From NCBI RefSeq assembly GCF_014201115.1, contig NZ_JACHDO010000001.1, forward strand, positions 806,001 to 870,000: a stretch of 64,000 nt of DNA, given 5' to 3'. The stretch comes from Nocardiopsis metallicus. Lineage in GTDB: Bacteria; Actinomycetota; Actinomycetes; Streptosporangiales; Streptosporangiaceae. Below are positions 55,409-64,000 of this stretch, in pieces (positions within the stretch are counted from its first letter, which is position 1; each line of letters begins with the position of its first letter). The notes below the pieces were generated by a model. The model made no database searches, was not told where the DNA came from, and was given only the letters and a program-made list of their open reading frames with translations. The position numbers and the translations under genes are program-made.

Positions 55409-55948
55409 TTGACCCCTTTCGACGAGCCCTTCCTGTTCGACGCTTCCCCGCTGCTGCACGCAGCCAAGGCCGATCGCCTGGACGTGCTTGGTGACCTGGT
55501 CAGAGGCCACGACTGCCTGACCACGCAGTCGGTACTCGACGAGGTGCGGCGCAATGATCCCGACGCGCACGCTGTGGTGGTGCTTGCGCCCTGGGTCCGC
55601 ACGGTGCCGACGGACTCCCTGGAGTTCCTGCGCAGATTCGGTACCTGGAGCACTCGGATGTCACTCAAGGACGATCACAACATCGGTGAGACCATGCTGT
55701 GCGCCTACGCCGATCTCCAGGGCGGCACCTTGGTGATCGATGACAGGGACGCTCGCAAGGTCGCTAAGCGTTATGGGCTGGTCGTCTGCGGGACCATGCG
55801 ATTGATTGCCGATGCCTGCGTACGGGGTGACCTCACCCTGCCTGGCGCTTCCTCCCTGGCGGACACCCTGCTGGAGTCCGGTATGCGGCTGCCCTTCGCC
55901 AGGGGAGGTTTCGAAGCCTGGGCCAGGCGGGAGAACCTCCTGGGGTAG
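55409..55948 (+). CDS. PIN-like domain protein, putative toxin (179 aa)
   Basis: Start TTG 55409, 4 bases after the preceding stop. PIN nuclease-like acidic residues are visible: FDASPLLHAAKADRL (first Asp, residues ~10), SVLDEVRRNDPD (Glu, ~48), and LVIDDRDARKVAKRYG (third acidic pair, ~110-125). The pair with an XRE-ImmA protein matches a known type of toxin-antitoxin-like module. It ends just before a strong terminator hairpin. Confidence 0.82.
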   Translation: MTPFDEPFLFDASPLLHAAKADRLDVLGDLVRGHDCLTTQSVLDEVRRNDPDAHAVVVLAPWVRTVPTDSLEFLRRFGTWSTRMSLKDDHNIGETMLCAYADLQGGTLVIDDRDARKVAKRYGLVVCGTMRLIADACVRGDLTLPGASSLADTLLESGMRLPFARGGFEAWARRENLLG

Positions 55949-55972
55949 GGGGAGATCCAGGAGGAAAGTGTC

Positions 55973-56022
55973 TCACCAGCTTGTTAGGCTCAGCGCGAGC
56001 GCTGAGCCTAACAAGCTGGTGA
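55973..56022. terminator. 50-bp perfect hairpin between convergent genes
   Basis: A perfect 24-bp inverted repeat with a 2-base loop (GA) occupies 55973-56022. It lies between the PIN gene (ends 55948) and the CoiA-like gene (minus strand, stop at 56031), so it probably terminates both transcripts. No long T-run follows. Confidence 0.85.
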
Positions 56023-56030
56023 CCCCCACC

Positions 56031-57239
56031 TCACTGGCGCTGGTTGTTGAACCGCTCCTGGAGTTTGAGCAGAGCGTTCTCGTCCACCTTGGTGGCGAGC
56101 TCGGAACGCTGCGCGGGCACCGCTGAGGTCGAGCCCCTGCGCCGGTTCTGCTTCTTGTTCTTGGATCGCCTTGGCTGGGTCGGGATCCCGGCGGTCTTCG
56201 GCGTCGGCTGGCTCTGCCTGGGGGCGGGCACCGGAGTAGTGCTCGGTGCGGTCACCCGCTCCTGTGAGTGCACGGTCAGTGTGGCCCTGGGCATCAGGTG
56301 TCGCAGGGCCTTCCTGCTGATTTCCAGCAGCTCCTCGGCTTCCCCGCGATAGTGAGTGATTCCGATGTCCTTGGCTCCCTTCAGGAGCCACAGGAGGCGG
56401 TCACTGGACTGGCGTGCTTCCTTCCAGTCTCCTTGTTTCAGGGCGGTGCGCAGGCGCTCGATGCGGGGGTGGGGGAGGATCTGCCCGGGCTCTCTCGACC
56501 TACCACGAGCTCGTGGATTCGGCATCGGGGCAGGGGCAACCACGGGTTTGGGGAGCGCCATCGGAGGCGGGGACGACCTGTGCTCTATCTCCAAGGAGCA
56601 TTCCTCGATCGGTCGCCACCAGGTCTGGCCGTCAGGGGAGGTGGTTCCGACGTCGACCCTTCTCTCGAACCCTTCGGTCCGCATACGGAATCGGAGGGCG
56701 TGCCCGTCGGTGCGGGTGAGGCGCTGGACCAGCTCGGAGTTGTTCTGCACGAACCAGGCCTGTGGCCGGTCGAGCCCCTGGGAGAGCAGACGTTGAACAC
56801 CGGGGTTCACGTGTTTGGTGAACTCGAAGAGGATCGTCGGCTCTTCACCGATGGCGGGCAGGGTGAGCCGGTGGCAGGTGCCGCCGGTGTCGAAGTCCCC
56901 TTCGAAGCGTGGTTCTCGCTGAGTCAGGCCGTTGGCGCTGAGCCAGCGGTTGACGTGCTTGCCAGCGAAGAGGTGATCCGCGCTGTCGATCCCGCCGAAC
57001 TGCCGGGTGCACTGGTTGGTACTGGAGTGGTGCGCGAAGTGCGCGACCTTCTCCCAGTAGATCTTGACCCCCAGTTGGCCGCCGCAGCCGCCGAGCAGCT
57101 CACCACACCAGAAGGTGGCCTCCGGGTCGCGGTCCTTGAACTCCAGGGCCAGGTGCCGCTCCATGGGGAGGAAGACGGGGTCGTAGGAGAGGCGACCGCC
57201 CAGAGTGGCGGTCTGCACCATCCGGTGATCGTACGTCAT
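56031..57239 (-). CDS. CoiA-like competence/nuclease protein (402 aa)
   Basis: The N-terminal half holds a CoiA-type pattern: FWCGELLGGCGGQLGVKIYW, HFAHHSSTNQC (zinc-binding His/Cys), GIDSADHL, then EFTKHVNPG and AWFVQNN. These resemble the restriction-endonuclease-like CoiA fold. The C-terminal ~170 residues are Pro/Arg/Lys-rich and partly disordered. ATG 57239 sits 198 bases before drmMI, with a divergent layout. Its role in this locus is unknown; a nuclease role is inferred from the fold. Confidence 0.75.
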   Translation of the reverse strand: MTYDHRMVQTATLGGRLSYDPVFLPMERHLALEFKDRDPEATFWCGELLGGCGGQLGVKIYWEKVAHFAHHSSTNQCTRQFGGIDSADHLFAGKHVNRWLSANGLTQREPRFEGDFDTGGTCHRLTLPAIGEEPTILFEFTKHVNPGVQRLLSQGLDRPQAWFVQNNSELVQRLTRTDGHALRFRMRTEGFERRVDVGTTSPDGQTWWRPIEECSLEIEHRSSPPPMALPKPVVAPAPMPNPRARGRSREPGQILPHPRIERLRTALKQGDWKEARQSSDRLLWLLKGAKDIGITHYRGEAEELLEISRKALRHLMPRATLTVHSQERVTAPSTTPVPAPRQSQPTPKTAGIPTQPRRSKNKKQNRRRGSTSAVPAQRSELATKVDENALLKLQERFNNQRQ

Positions 57240-57425
57240 GCAGAAGGACTAACAGAACGCCGTGAATCCAGGTAGGGGCAGAGGTCCGGTTGGCCGGGTC
57301 CGGCCGATTCGCTCTCCTGGATACCGGGCGTGGTCGGTGGCCACCTGGTCAGCCAGCTACCGAGGCCGTGACGGGAGGGCCCGCACCAGTACAGCGAGGG
57401 CTGTGGCTGGGCCTTCGATGGCCGA

Positions 57426-57431
57426 TAACCT
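57426..57431 (+). promoter_or_regulatory. -10 box for leaderless drmMI transcript
   Basis: TAACCT (57426-57431) ends 6 bases before ATG 57438, the spacing expected for a TANNNT promoter and leaderless mRNA. No Shine-Dalgarno sequence is present, which fits. Confidence 0.6.
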
Positions 57432-57437
57432 CAAGGC

Positions 57438-60400
57438 ATGCCTGGACCTCGCCGACGTCGCGCGCCCTCGATCCACCCTGCCGAACAGCACACCGAGTGG
57501 CTGGGACTCCTCGCACCCGACGGGCCCTTCCTCTCCGCGGAGGTCCTTCTAGAGGCCTTCCCCGACGGCCTGCCCGCGGTGGCCACCGAGGTGCGCCGGA
57601 CCCTGCGGCAGGGGTGGCACGAACTCGACCGGGAACGCACCGGCGCGCTGGTGCCCGCGTGGATCGAGCTGGTGCTCGGTGAACTCCTCGGCTGGGACGA
57701 GGGGCAACGCGCGCAGTCGGCGGTGGAGGGTGCGCGGGTGGCACCCGAGTTCGCGCTCTTCGGCCCCGGGCCGAAGGGGCGGGAGGAACGCCTGCACTTC
57801 TACCGGCTTCCCCTGGGAACCGAACCCGCCCGCTCCCAGGGCGGCCGCCCCTCTCCGGTGGAGACCGCCGCGGCCCGCTGCCGTGAGTCGGGGGTGCCGT
57901 TGGCGCTGGTGACCGACGGCCAGTACTGGGCGCTGGTGCACGCGCTGCCCGGAAAACCCACCTCGGTGGGGGTCTTCGACGCCGATCTGTGGGGCGAGGA
58001 ACCCCTGCTGCTTCAGGCGTTCGCGGCACTGCTGGAGAGCCAGCGGGTGCGGCTGCCCGCCCGGGACAAGGGCGGAGAGCTCACCAACGCGGCGGCGGCG
58101 CTGTTCGAGCGCACCTTCGACAAGCAGAGCGACCTCACCGAGGACCTGGGCAACCAGGTCTTGCGGGCCGTGGAGCTGCTCGTCGCCGAGATCGCCCGCT
58201 TGGACCGGGAGTCCAGCGGCCGGTTCCTGGAGCACGTGGGCGAGCGGGAGATCTACAAGGGCGCCTTGACCGTCCTCATGCGGCTGGTGTTCCTGCTGTA
58301 CGCGGAGGAACAGCGGCTGCTGCCGACCGACGACCTGTACGCCGACCACTACTCGGTCAGCCGCCTGCACGACCAGCTCACCGCTGACCGGGACCAGCTG
58401 GGTGAGGAGGTCGTGGACCGCAGGGCCGCCGCCTGGCCCCGGCTGCTCGCCCTGTTCAACGGGATCCACCGGGGTTCCGAGCACCCGGACCTGAGGCTGC
58501 CGCCGTACGGGGGGTCGCTCTTCGACCCGCAGACGTATGAGTGGCTGGAGGGTTTCGCCGTCGCTGACCGGGTGGTGTTCGAGATCCTCGACGCGCTGGT
58601 CATGTTGAAGCCCAAGACCAAGAAGGGCACCCCGACCCGGATCTCCTACAAGGGTCTGGGGGTGGAGGACATCGGCCACGTGTACGAGGGGCTGCTGGAG
58701 TTCTCCGTACGTAAGACCAGCGGTCCGTACGTGGGGCTGCAGGGCAAGGCGGAGCCGGAACTGCCGCTGGCGAAGGTGGAGGAGGCCTACTCCGAGGGCG
58801 AGGAGGCCTTCCTCGACTGGTTGCAGGAGGAGACCAAGGCGACGCGGACCCAGCTCAAGAAAATGCTGGCGGCCGAGCCTGGGCCGGAGGAACGGTCGAG
58901 GCTGCACTCGGCCTGGGACAGCGACGCGGAGCTGACCGAGCGGACCCTGCCGTTCTGGGGGCTCCTCCGGACCGACCTGCGAGAAGACCCGACGGTGTTC
59001 CCGGACCGGTCGGTGGTCTTCACCCGGGTGGGGGAGCGTAGGAAGACCGGGACGCACTACACCCCGCGTGAGCTGGCGGAGAAGGTGGTGCGGTACACCC
59101 TGGAACCGCTGGTGTACCAGCCGGGACCGGCTGAGGGCGCATCGGAGGGGGAGTGGCGGGTCAAGCCCGCGGACGAGCTGCTGAAGCTGAAGGTGGTTGA
59201 CCCCGCGGCGGGAAGCGGGGCGTTCCTGGTAGCGGCGACCCGGTACCTGGGGGAGCGGGTGGTCGAGGCCTGGCAACGGGACGGGCTTCCGGAGGAGCTC
59301 CGCCGGGACGGCGAAGATCCTGGTGAGGGTGAGAGCTCCGTTGAACTCGAAGACGTGCGGCTGTACGCCAAGCGTCGGGTGGCGGCGTCATGCATCTATG
59401 GCGTGGACCGTGACGACATGGCGGTGGAGCTGGCCAAGCTGTCGATGTGGTTGGAGACCCTGGCCAGAGACAAGCCGTTCAGCTTCCTCGACCACGCGCT
59501 GAAGAGCGGGGACTCGCTGGTCGGGTTGGTGAACGAGCGGCAGGTGAAGTACTTCCACACGGACCCTGAGGAAGGGCGGAGCATCAACGCTCGGCTCTCC
59601 GGTGACGTGGGTGAGTACATCGACCGTGTGCTGGGCGAGGTCACTGAGCTGAGACGGGAGATCGAATCCCTGCCCCCGGTGAACGACCCGGAGGAAGTGC
59701 GTCAGAAGGCGAAGCTGAATGCGGAGGCCAATGCGCGTCTCACGCAATTGCGGCTGGCGTGTGACGGTGTGGTCGCGGCGGCGTTGGCTGCTGAGCGGTA
59801 CGCGGAGCTCGACCTGGAGGATTACGAGAAGAAACTCCAGGACGCGGAGGACAAGAAGTACAACTGGCAGGACGCGTACAACCGGCTGCTGACGTTCCTG
59901 TCGGATGAGTTCCTGGAGTTGTTGGACGAGAGCACGTACGACTTCTATAAGGAAGAGGCGACGCGCTCCAAGATCCGTGACTGGTTGCAGGGGGACAGGG
60001 AGCATCCGATCAAACCGATGCACTGGGCCATCGAGTTCCCCGAGGTGATGGGGGATGGCGGGTTCGATGCGGTGGTGGGGAATCCGCCGTTCATCGGTGG
60101 GCAGAGACTGACCGGAAACATTGGGCGGGATGTTCGCGAGTACCTGGTGGTAGACATCGCCAACGGGAAGCGCGGGAGCGCGGACCTGTGCTCGTACTTC
60201 CTACTGCGGAATCTGGCCCTTGCACCCAAGGGGCGTACCGGGATCATCGCGACCAACACCATCGCGCAGGGTGACACACGTGAGGTCGGACTCGACCAGG
60301 TGGTGGACCAGAAGGGCTGGCAGGTCTACCGGGCGGTGAAGAGCCAGAAGTGGCCGGGCAGCGCGAACGTTCACGTGTCGTTGGTGTGGGCAGGCCACGG

Positions 60401-60803
60401 CGGAGAGCGGGAGCAGGCTGTCCTGAGCGATGCGCGGGTTCCGGGGATCACGCCGTCACTTGACCCGCAGTCGCGGGTGACAGGTAACCCATGGCGTTTG
60501 GTCGCCAACGCGGGGCAGTCATTCCAAGGATCTAATGTGCTGGGTGAGGGGTTTATTCTGGATCCAGATCAGGCTAAGGAGCTGATTCAGAAGAACCCGA
60601 AGAACCAGGAGGTGGTTTTCCCGTACCTGATCGGAAAAGACCTCAACTCCAGGCCCGACTGTTCACCGAGTCGGTGGGTCATCAACTTCGGAGCCATGTC
60701 CGAGGAAGAGGCCAGGGAGTACTTGGAGCCGTTTGAAATTGTGGAACGGGACGTAAAACCTGTCAGAATGCAAAACAACCGGAAAATTTACCGGGACTAC
60801 TGA
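57438..60803 (+). pseudogene. drmMI: DISARM DrmMI adenine methylase, N-terminal part (split by IS)
   Basis: Eco57I/class 1 DISARM-type N6-adenine methylase. Motif I is VVDPAAGSGAFLVAATRYL (residues ~585-605) and the catalytic NPPF is in VVGNPPFIGGQRL (~880). A TAIL/TRD part follows. The frame ends at 60803 where the IS5-like element begins with a TGA. With the IS and one 3-bp duplication removed, the frame continues RDYWWQCGEKRPAM into 61788-62509 for a 1361-residue protein. The catalytic part is present but C-terminal sequence is lost, so activity is doubtful. Confidence 0.9.
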
Positions 60804-61784
60804 GGTTTTCTCAGCGAAATGATCTCTGCGGAGCAGGGTGATTTTCGGATCCCCGCCGGGCCGGACGAGTGGCACCTGGATGCGAGCAGACGTAAAGCCC
60901 CTGGTAGGACAGGTCTCACCACAAGATCATGTCCGTAACCACCAGAGGCTTCACGTTGGTCACCTATTCTGCCACCCTCGACGTCCCACGCCACATCGTC
61001 GAGTTCCTCGCCCGACACCTGGCCGCCCACCGCCGAAGCATCGCCACTCCGAAGGGCTCACGGGCACTCGGGCCGTTCCGCCAAGCGGTGCTGGTGCTGC
61101 GCTGGTTCCGTGAGCGCGGCTGTGTGCACTGCCTGGCCCGTGACGCCGGAATCTCCCAGGCCACCAGCTACCGCTACCTACACGAAGGCATCGACGTCCT
61201 CGCCGGCCAGGCCCCCGACCTGCACGAAGTCTTGGCCAATTGCCACAACGAAGGGATAGCGCGCGTAGTCTTGGACGGCACGCTGATCGCCTCCGACCGC
61301 CTCGCGGGCGTCCGCGAGAACGGCAACGACCTGTGGTTCAGCCAAAAACACAAGGCCTTCGGCGGCAACATCCAGTTCCTATCCGCACCGGACGGCACCC
61401 CGCTGTGGGTCTCCGCAGTCGAGCCCGGATCCACCCCCGACATCACCGCCGCCCGCCTCCACGCCCTGCCCGCCCTGTACAAGGCAGCGGCCGAGGGCCT
61501 GCCCACCCTGGCTGACAAGGGCTACCAAGGCGCCGGTATCGGCGTGCACACCCCCATCAAGCGCCCTACGGGCCAGGGCGAAGGGGCTCTGCACGTGGAC
61601 ACACGGATGTATAACGCGCTGTTGCGGCACGTGCGTGCGCTCGGTGAGCGCACCGCCGCCGAACTCAAGGAGCGCTGGCGGACGCTGAAGTACGTCACGC
61701 TTAGCCCGAGCCGGATCGGAGACATCGCCCGTGCGGCTCTTGTCCTCAACAGGCAGTGGAAATGATCTTCGCTGAGAAAACCTC
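60802..61784 (+). mobile_element. IS5-like insertion sequence (983 bp)
   Basis: 17-bp perfect terminal inverted repeats: GAGGTTTTCTCAGCGAA at 60802-60818 and its complement at 61768-61784. The flanking 3-bp repeat ACT is at 60799-60801 and 61785-61787, consistent with IS427/IS1031/ISL2-type IS5 relatives. One transposase (60929-61765). It interrupts drmMI. Confidence 0.93.
60929..61765 (+). CDS. IS5 family transposase, DDE_Tnp_4 type (278 aa)
   Basis: Residues 1-90 form a helix-turn-helix-containing DNA-binding part (HCLARDAGISQATSYRYL). The DDE catalytic domain has VVLDGTLIASDRL (first Asp), NIQFLSAPDGTPLWVS, PDITAARL, LADKGYQGAGIG (second Asp) and RALGERTAAELKERWRTL (catalytic Glu), as in HARBI1/DDE_Tnp_4 proteins. 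Complete, ATG 60929. Confidence 0.92.
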   Translation: MSVTTRGFTLVTYSATLDVPRHIVEFLARHLAAHRRSIATPKGSRALGPFRQAVLVLRWFRERGCVHCLARDAGISQATSYRYLHEGIDVLAGQAPDLHEVLANCHNEGIARVVLDGTLIASDRLAGVRENGNDLWFSQKHKAFGGNIQFLSAPDGTPLWVSAVEPGSTPDITAARLHALPALYKAAAEGLPTLADKGYQGAGIGVHTPIKRPTGQGEGALHVDTRMYNALLRHVRALGERTAAELKERWRTLKYVTLSPSRIGDIARAALVLNRQWK

Positions 61785-61787
61785 ACT

Positions 61788-62509
61788 GGTGGCAGTGCGG
61801 AGAAAAGCGGCCTGCGATGATGGAGGCAATTTCTGGTCTAGGTCGAGTCCTGGTGATTGCGCGTGTGAGTGACACGGGCGTTCCGTTGTTCGTGCGGACT
61901 GGTCAGGTTTTCAATGAGAAAATTGTAGTATTTGCTACCGGGGAAAACAGTAGGCTGGCGCTGTTGTCTTCAGTTATCCATGGCGTTTGGGCTCGCAAGT
62001 ATTCATCTACGCGCACGTCGGATCTTCAGTATACGCCGTCGAAGTGTTTTGAGACCTTTCCGATGCCTTCGGTGACGAGCCGAATGGAGGAACTTGGGGG
62101 GCAGCTTAATGATTTTCGTCGGAATGTCATGCAGAAAAACCAGCTGGGTCTAACTCCCTTGTATGGAAAGGTGCATGATCCTGATTGCGAGGAATCTGAA
62201 ATCCTCCAACTTCGGAGAATTAACGGCCAGATTGATGAGACTGTCAAAGAAGCCTATGGTTGGACAGACCTTGAACTGGGGCTTGGTTTCCACGAGACAC
62301 CTAAGGGTGTGCGTCTGACAGTGAGTGAAGCGGTCCGTGTTGAGATCTTGGACCGGCTGCTCCAGCTGAACTTCGAACGGCACAAGGAAGAAGAGCGCAA
62401 GGGGATCTGGCCGCCGAAGAGGAAGTCCCGAAAAAGGGCCGAGGCGAAGAAGGCAGCTCCACCGGTGATGCAGGACGGCCTGTTCCCTCCGGAGGGCACT
62501 CTCTTCTGA
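61788..62509 (+). pseudogene. drmMI: DrmMI C-terminal part after the IS
   Basis: Continuation of the split methylase: WWQCGEKRPAMMEAISGLGR, then QYTPSKCFETFPMPS and LLQLNFERHKEEERKG, typical of the C-terminal region of Eco57I-type/DISARM methylases. It ends PPEGTLF at the natural stop. Without the upstream part it has no valid start; ATG 61817 could give a stand-alone fragment at best. GC is clearly lower here than in the rest of the gene. Confidence 0.85.
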
Positions 62510-62515
62510 GATGCC

Positions 62516-62553
62516 GAAGCCTGGCGCGGGGTGTGCCTCCCGGGCCAGGCTTC
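62516..62553. terminator. Hairpin between drmMI and DUF397 genes
   Basis: GAAGCCTGGC (62516-62525) and GCCAGGCTTC (62544-62553) form a perfect 10-bp stem with an 18-base loop in the gap between two converging genes. Likely bidirectional. Confidence 0.7.
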
Positions 62554-62564
62554 GAGGGTTTGGG

Positions 62565-62795
62565 TTACTTGAGCGCGGTGGTGAGGAAGGATGCCCACTC
62601 GCTCTTAGGGAAGGGAAGGTGACCCGCGCCGGGGTGCTTTGAGTCCCGGATGGCTGCGCCGCCGAGGAGGGGGCCAGCCTCGACGCAGCTCTCGCCAGCG
62701 CCGCTGCGGAAGCTCGTCGGGATCTGAGCGACCTCCACGCAGTTCTGTGCATGTCCGCTGTAGCTACTCTTCCGGAACTCAAGGGCGCTGTTCAT
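62565..62795 (-). CDS. DUF397 family protein (76 aa)
   Basis: Shows the family pattern: FRKSSYSGHAQNCVEVAQIP, AAIRDSKHPGAGHLPFPKSE and WASFLTTALK. In actinomycetes these small proteins occur next to Scr1-type XRE regulators (BldB/WhiJ-like pairs) and are proposed to interact with them. Start ATG 62795 overlaps the stop of the regulator by 4 bases. Confidence 0.93.
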   Translation of the reverse strand: MNSALEFRKSSYSGHAQNCVEVAQIPTSFRSGAGESCVEAGPLLGGAAIRDSKHPGAGHLPFPKSEWASFLTTALK

Positions 62796-63655
62796 GAGGG
62801 GCTCTCTAGGGACTTCATGATGTCGATGATGAGATCAGCAGATCGCACGGTGCTCAGGGCAGATCCCTGGATGTCACCGAAGATAGCACTGTGTGCCTCA
62901 ACGTCTTCGGGTTCCTCCAGGAAGAGCCCGTTAGACGCGGTGTCGATGTACACGATCGGAAGGTCGAGTGGGTCGGGGAAGTCCAGGATGGTGAACGGCG
63001 CGCATAGACCGGCATGCGAACCGGTGTCGCTGGTCAGGACCTGGATGTCCACATTGGGTAGCTGTGCCATGTAGTGCAGGTAGGCGAGTTGTTCCTTGAG
63101 CACCTCGGGGCCTCCGATGGCCCTGCGCAGTGCGCCTTCGTCGATGATGGCTCGGAAACGGGCGGGGTTGATGCGGGTCAGGATCTCCCGGCGCACCATG
63201 CGAGCTTCGGCCTTCTTCTTGATGATCTCAGGGTTGCCGAAGCGCCCTCCCAGGAGCAAGGCCTCCGCATAGGTAGGAGTTTGAAGGAGGCCCGGGACCA
63301 TCTGTGCTTCGTAGGTTCGGATCATCGATGCCTCCGCCTCGAAGTCTGGCAAGGCCCGGTCTGTGAAGACTTCCTTGTACTTGGACCACCAGCCCCGTTG
63401 CCGCGCGTCCTTGGCAAGGGCATGCATGGATGCCCGCTGTTCTGCCCCCGTGATCTCGTACAGGTCCATGAGTTTGTCGAGATCGTCCGCTTTTATGCGT
63501 TTGGTCTCGGTTGTCTCCATTTTGGTGACTTTTCCGGCGCTCCATTTGAACTTATTGCCGACCTGGGTGGCTGTGTAGCCAGCCTCTTCCCTGGCTCGGC
63601 GAAGCATGGTTGCGAGGCGCCGCAGGCGGAGCGTGGGGCTGCTGGAATCGGTCAT
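62792..63655 (-). CDS. Scr1-type XRE regulator (DUF5753) (287 aa)
   Basis: XRE helix-turn-helix at residues ~12-65 (LRRAREEAGYTATQVGNKFKWSAGKVTKMET) followed by the DUF5753 domain: WWSKYKEVFTDRALPDFEAEA, MVPGLLQTPTYAEALL, NVDIQVLTSDTGSHAGL, and LPIVYIDTASNGLFLE. TAAGGT ends 6 bases before ATG 63655, indicating a leaderless promoter. Together with the overlapping DUF397 gene it forms one operon, proposed to be TA-like or developmental control. Confidence 0.93.
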   Translation of the reverse strand: MTDSSSPTLRLRRLATMLRRAREEAGYTATQVGNKFKWSAGKVTKMETTETKRIKADDLDKLMDLYEITGAEQRASMHALAKDARQRGWWSKYKEVFTDRALPDFEAEASMIRTYEAQMVPGLLQTPTYAEALLLGGRFGNPEIIKKKAEARMVRREILTRINPARFRAIIDEGALRRAIGGPEVLKEQLAYLHYMAQLPNVDIQVLTSDTGSHAGLCAPFTILDFPDPLDLPIVYIDTASNGLFLEEPEDVEAHSAIFGDIQGSALSTVRSADLIIDIMKSLESPS

Positions 63656-63879
63656 ACGTGCACCTTAGTGGAGGAAAGCATTCGTAGAAAATTCTGCTTG
63701 AAAACTCTACGATTGCTAGTTACTGTGATGATTGTAGTTGGTGACCGGTGAGTTGCTGAAGGTGCTCGCTGGTCAGGCTATGCCTGGCCCGTTCTGTGCG
63801 TCACGGGGATCATGAATCTTCCAACGGGCGTCCGTTTTCACACCTTTTATGTCTTCTTGCGCCAAGGAGTGTGTTCGTC

Positions 63880-64000
63880 ATGCCCGTATCCGCCCCCGAG
63901 GTGGTCCGGAGCGAGGTCACCGTGCCGATGACCAGCTTCATTCAGCCCTACCACTCCCACTACTTCTCCGGGCGGACCGACCGCCCCCACTTCCGGCAGC
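63880..64000 (+). CDS. Partial hypothetical gene at right edge
   Basis: ATG 63880 is preceded by AAGGAG about 12 bases upstream (a little long). The 40 visible residues (start PVSAPEVVRSEVTVPMTSF, then YHSHYFSG) run off the window. Only the N-terminus is visible, so no family is assigned. Confidence 0.5.
   Translation, partial: MPVSAPEVVRSEVTVPMTSFIQPYHSHYFSGRTDRPHFRQ

Overview
The window is very GC-rich, with the strong third-position GC bias, many GTG/TTG starts, Scr1/DUF397 gene pairs and DUF5685, SEC-C and SWIM families typical of an actinomycete. A Nocardiopsis-like or other Streptosporangiales genus is my best guess; the sequence alone does not fix the genus. Most of the window reads as an accessory (defence-island) region.

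Layout: 1-9759 holds mostly forward housekeeping and hypothetical genes: a HAD-like protein, a hotdog thioesterase-like protein, a TetR regulator, a MerR/aldo-keto reductase pair behind a 20-bp palindrome, a Pro-rich membrane protein, a SEC-C protein and a Cys-rich DUF5685 protein. 10509-18783 (minus) is a complete Wadjet anti-plasmid operon, jetA-jetB-jetC-jetD, of the DUF2397/DUF2398/TIGR02680/DUF2399 (type II-like) composition. 18890-28593 holds a frameshifted gene, a pRiA4b ORF-3-like protein, a SWIM zinc-finger protein, a PAS-GAF-SpoIIE phosphatase, two decayed genes and a GntP permease. 29818-33590 is a tightly coupled five-gene operon for a small exported peptide resembling the lactococcin 972 family, with a lipoprotein, an adaptor and an ABC ATPase/permease pair.

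34013-62509 is a DISARM-like locus. drmA-drmB plus a small SF1 helicase form one translationally coupled minus-strand operon. Divergent from drmA is a sigma-70 family gene with a duplicated, region 1.1-like N-terminus. Further on are a GmrSD-type (DUF262/DUF1524) protein fused to an alkyltransferase-like domain, a RelE-fold/UvrD helicase fusion, a membrane protein, the SNF2 helicase drmD, an XRE-ImmA/IrrE plus PIN pair, a CoiA-like protein and the methylase drmMI. No PLD-type drmC was seen.

Three insertion sequences have each landed inside a gene of this locus: two ISAs1-family elements (9-bp target duplications) in the RelE-UvrD helicase and the membrane protein, and one IS5-like element (3-bp duplication) in drmMI. 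Removing each element plus one duplication copy restores a single open frame (711, 277 and 1361 codons), so the insertions look recent and the locus was intact before them. The window ends with an Scr1-type regulator/DUF397 pair and a partial gene.

Working picture: Wadjet would act on plasmids, DISARM-like and GmrSD functions on phage or modified DNA, with TA-like pairs between them. The DISARM-like arm is probably now disabled or altered, since its methylase is split while drmA, drmB and drmD stay open.
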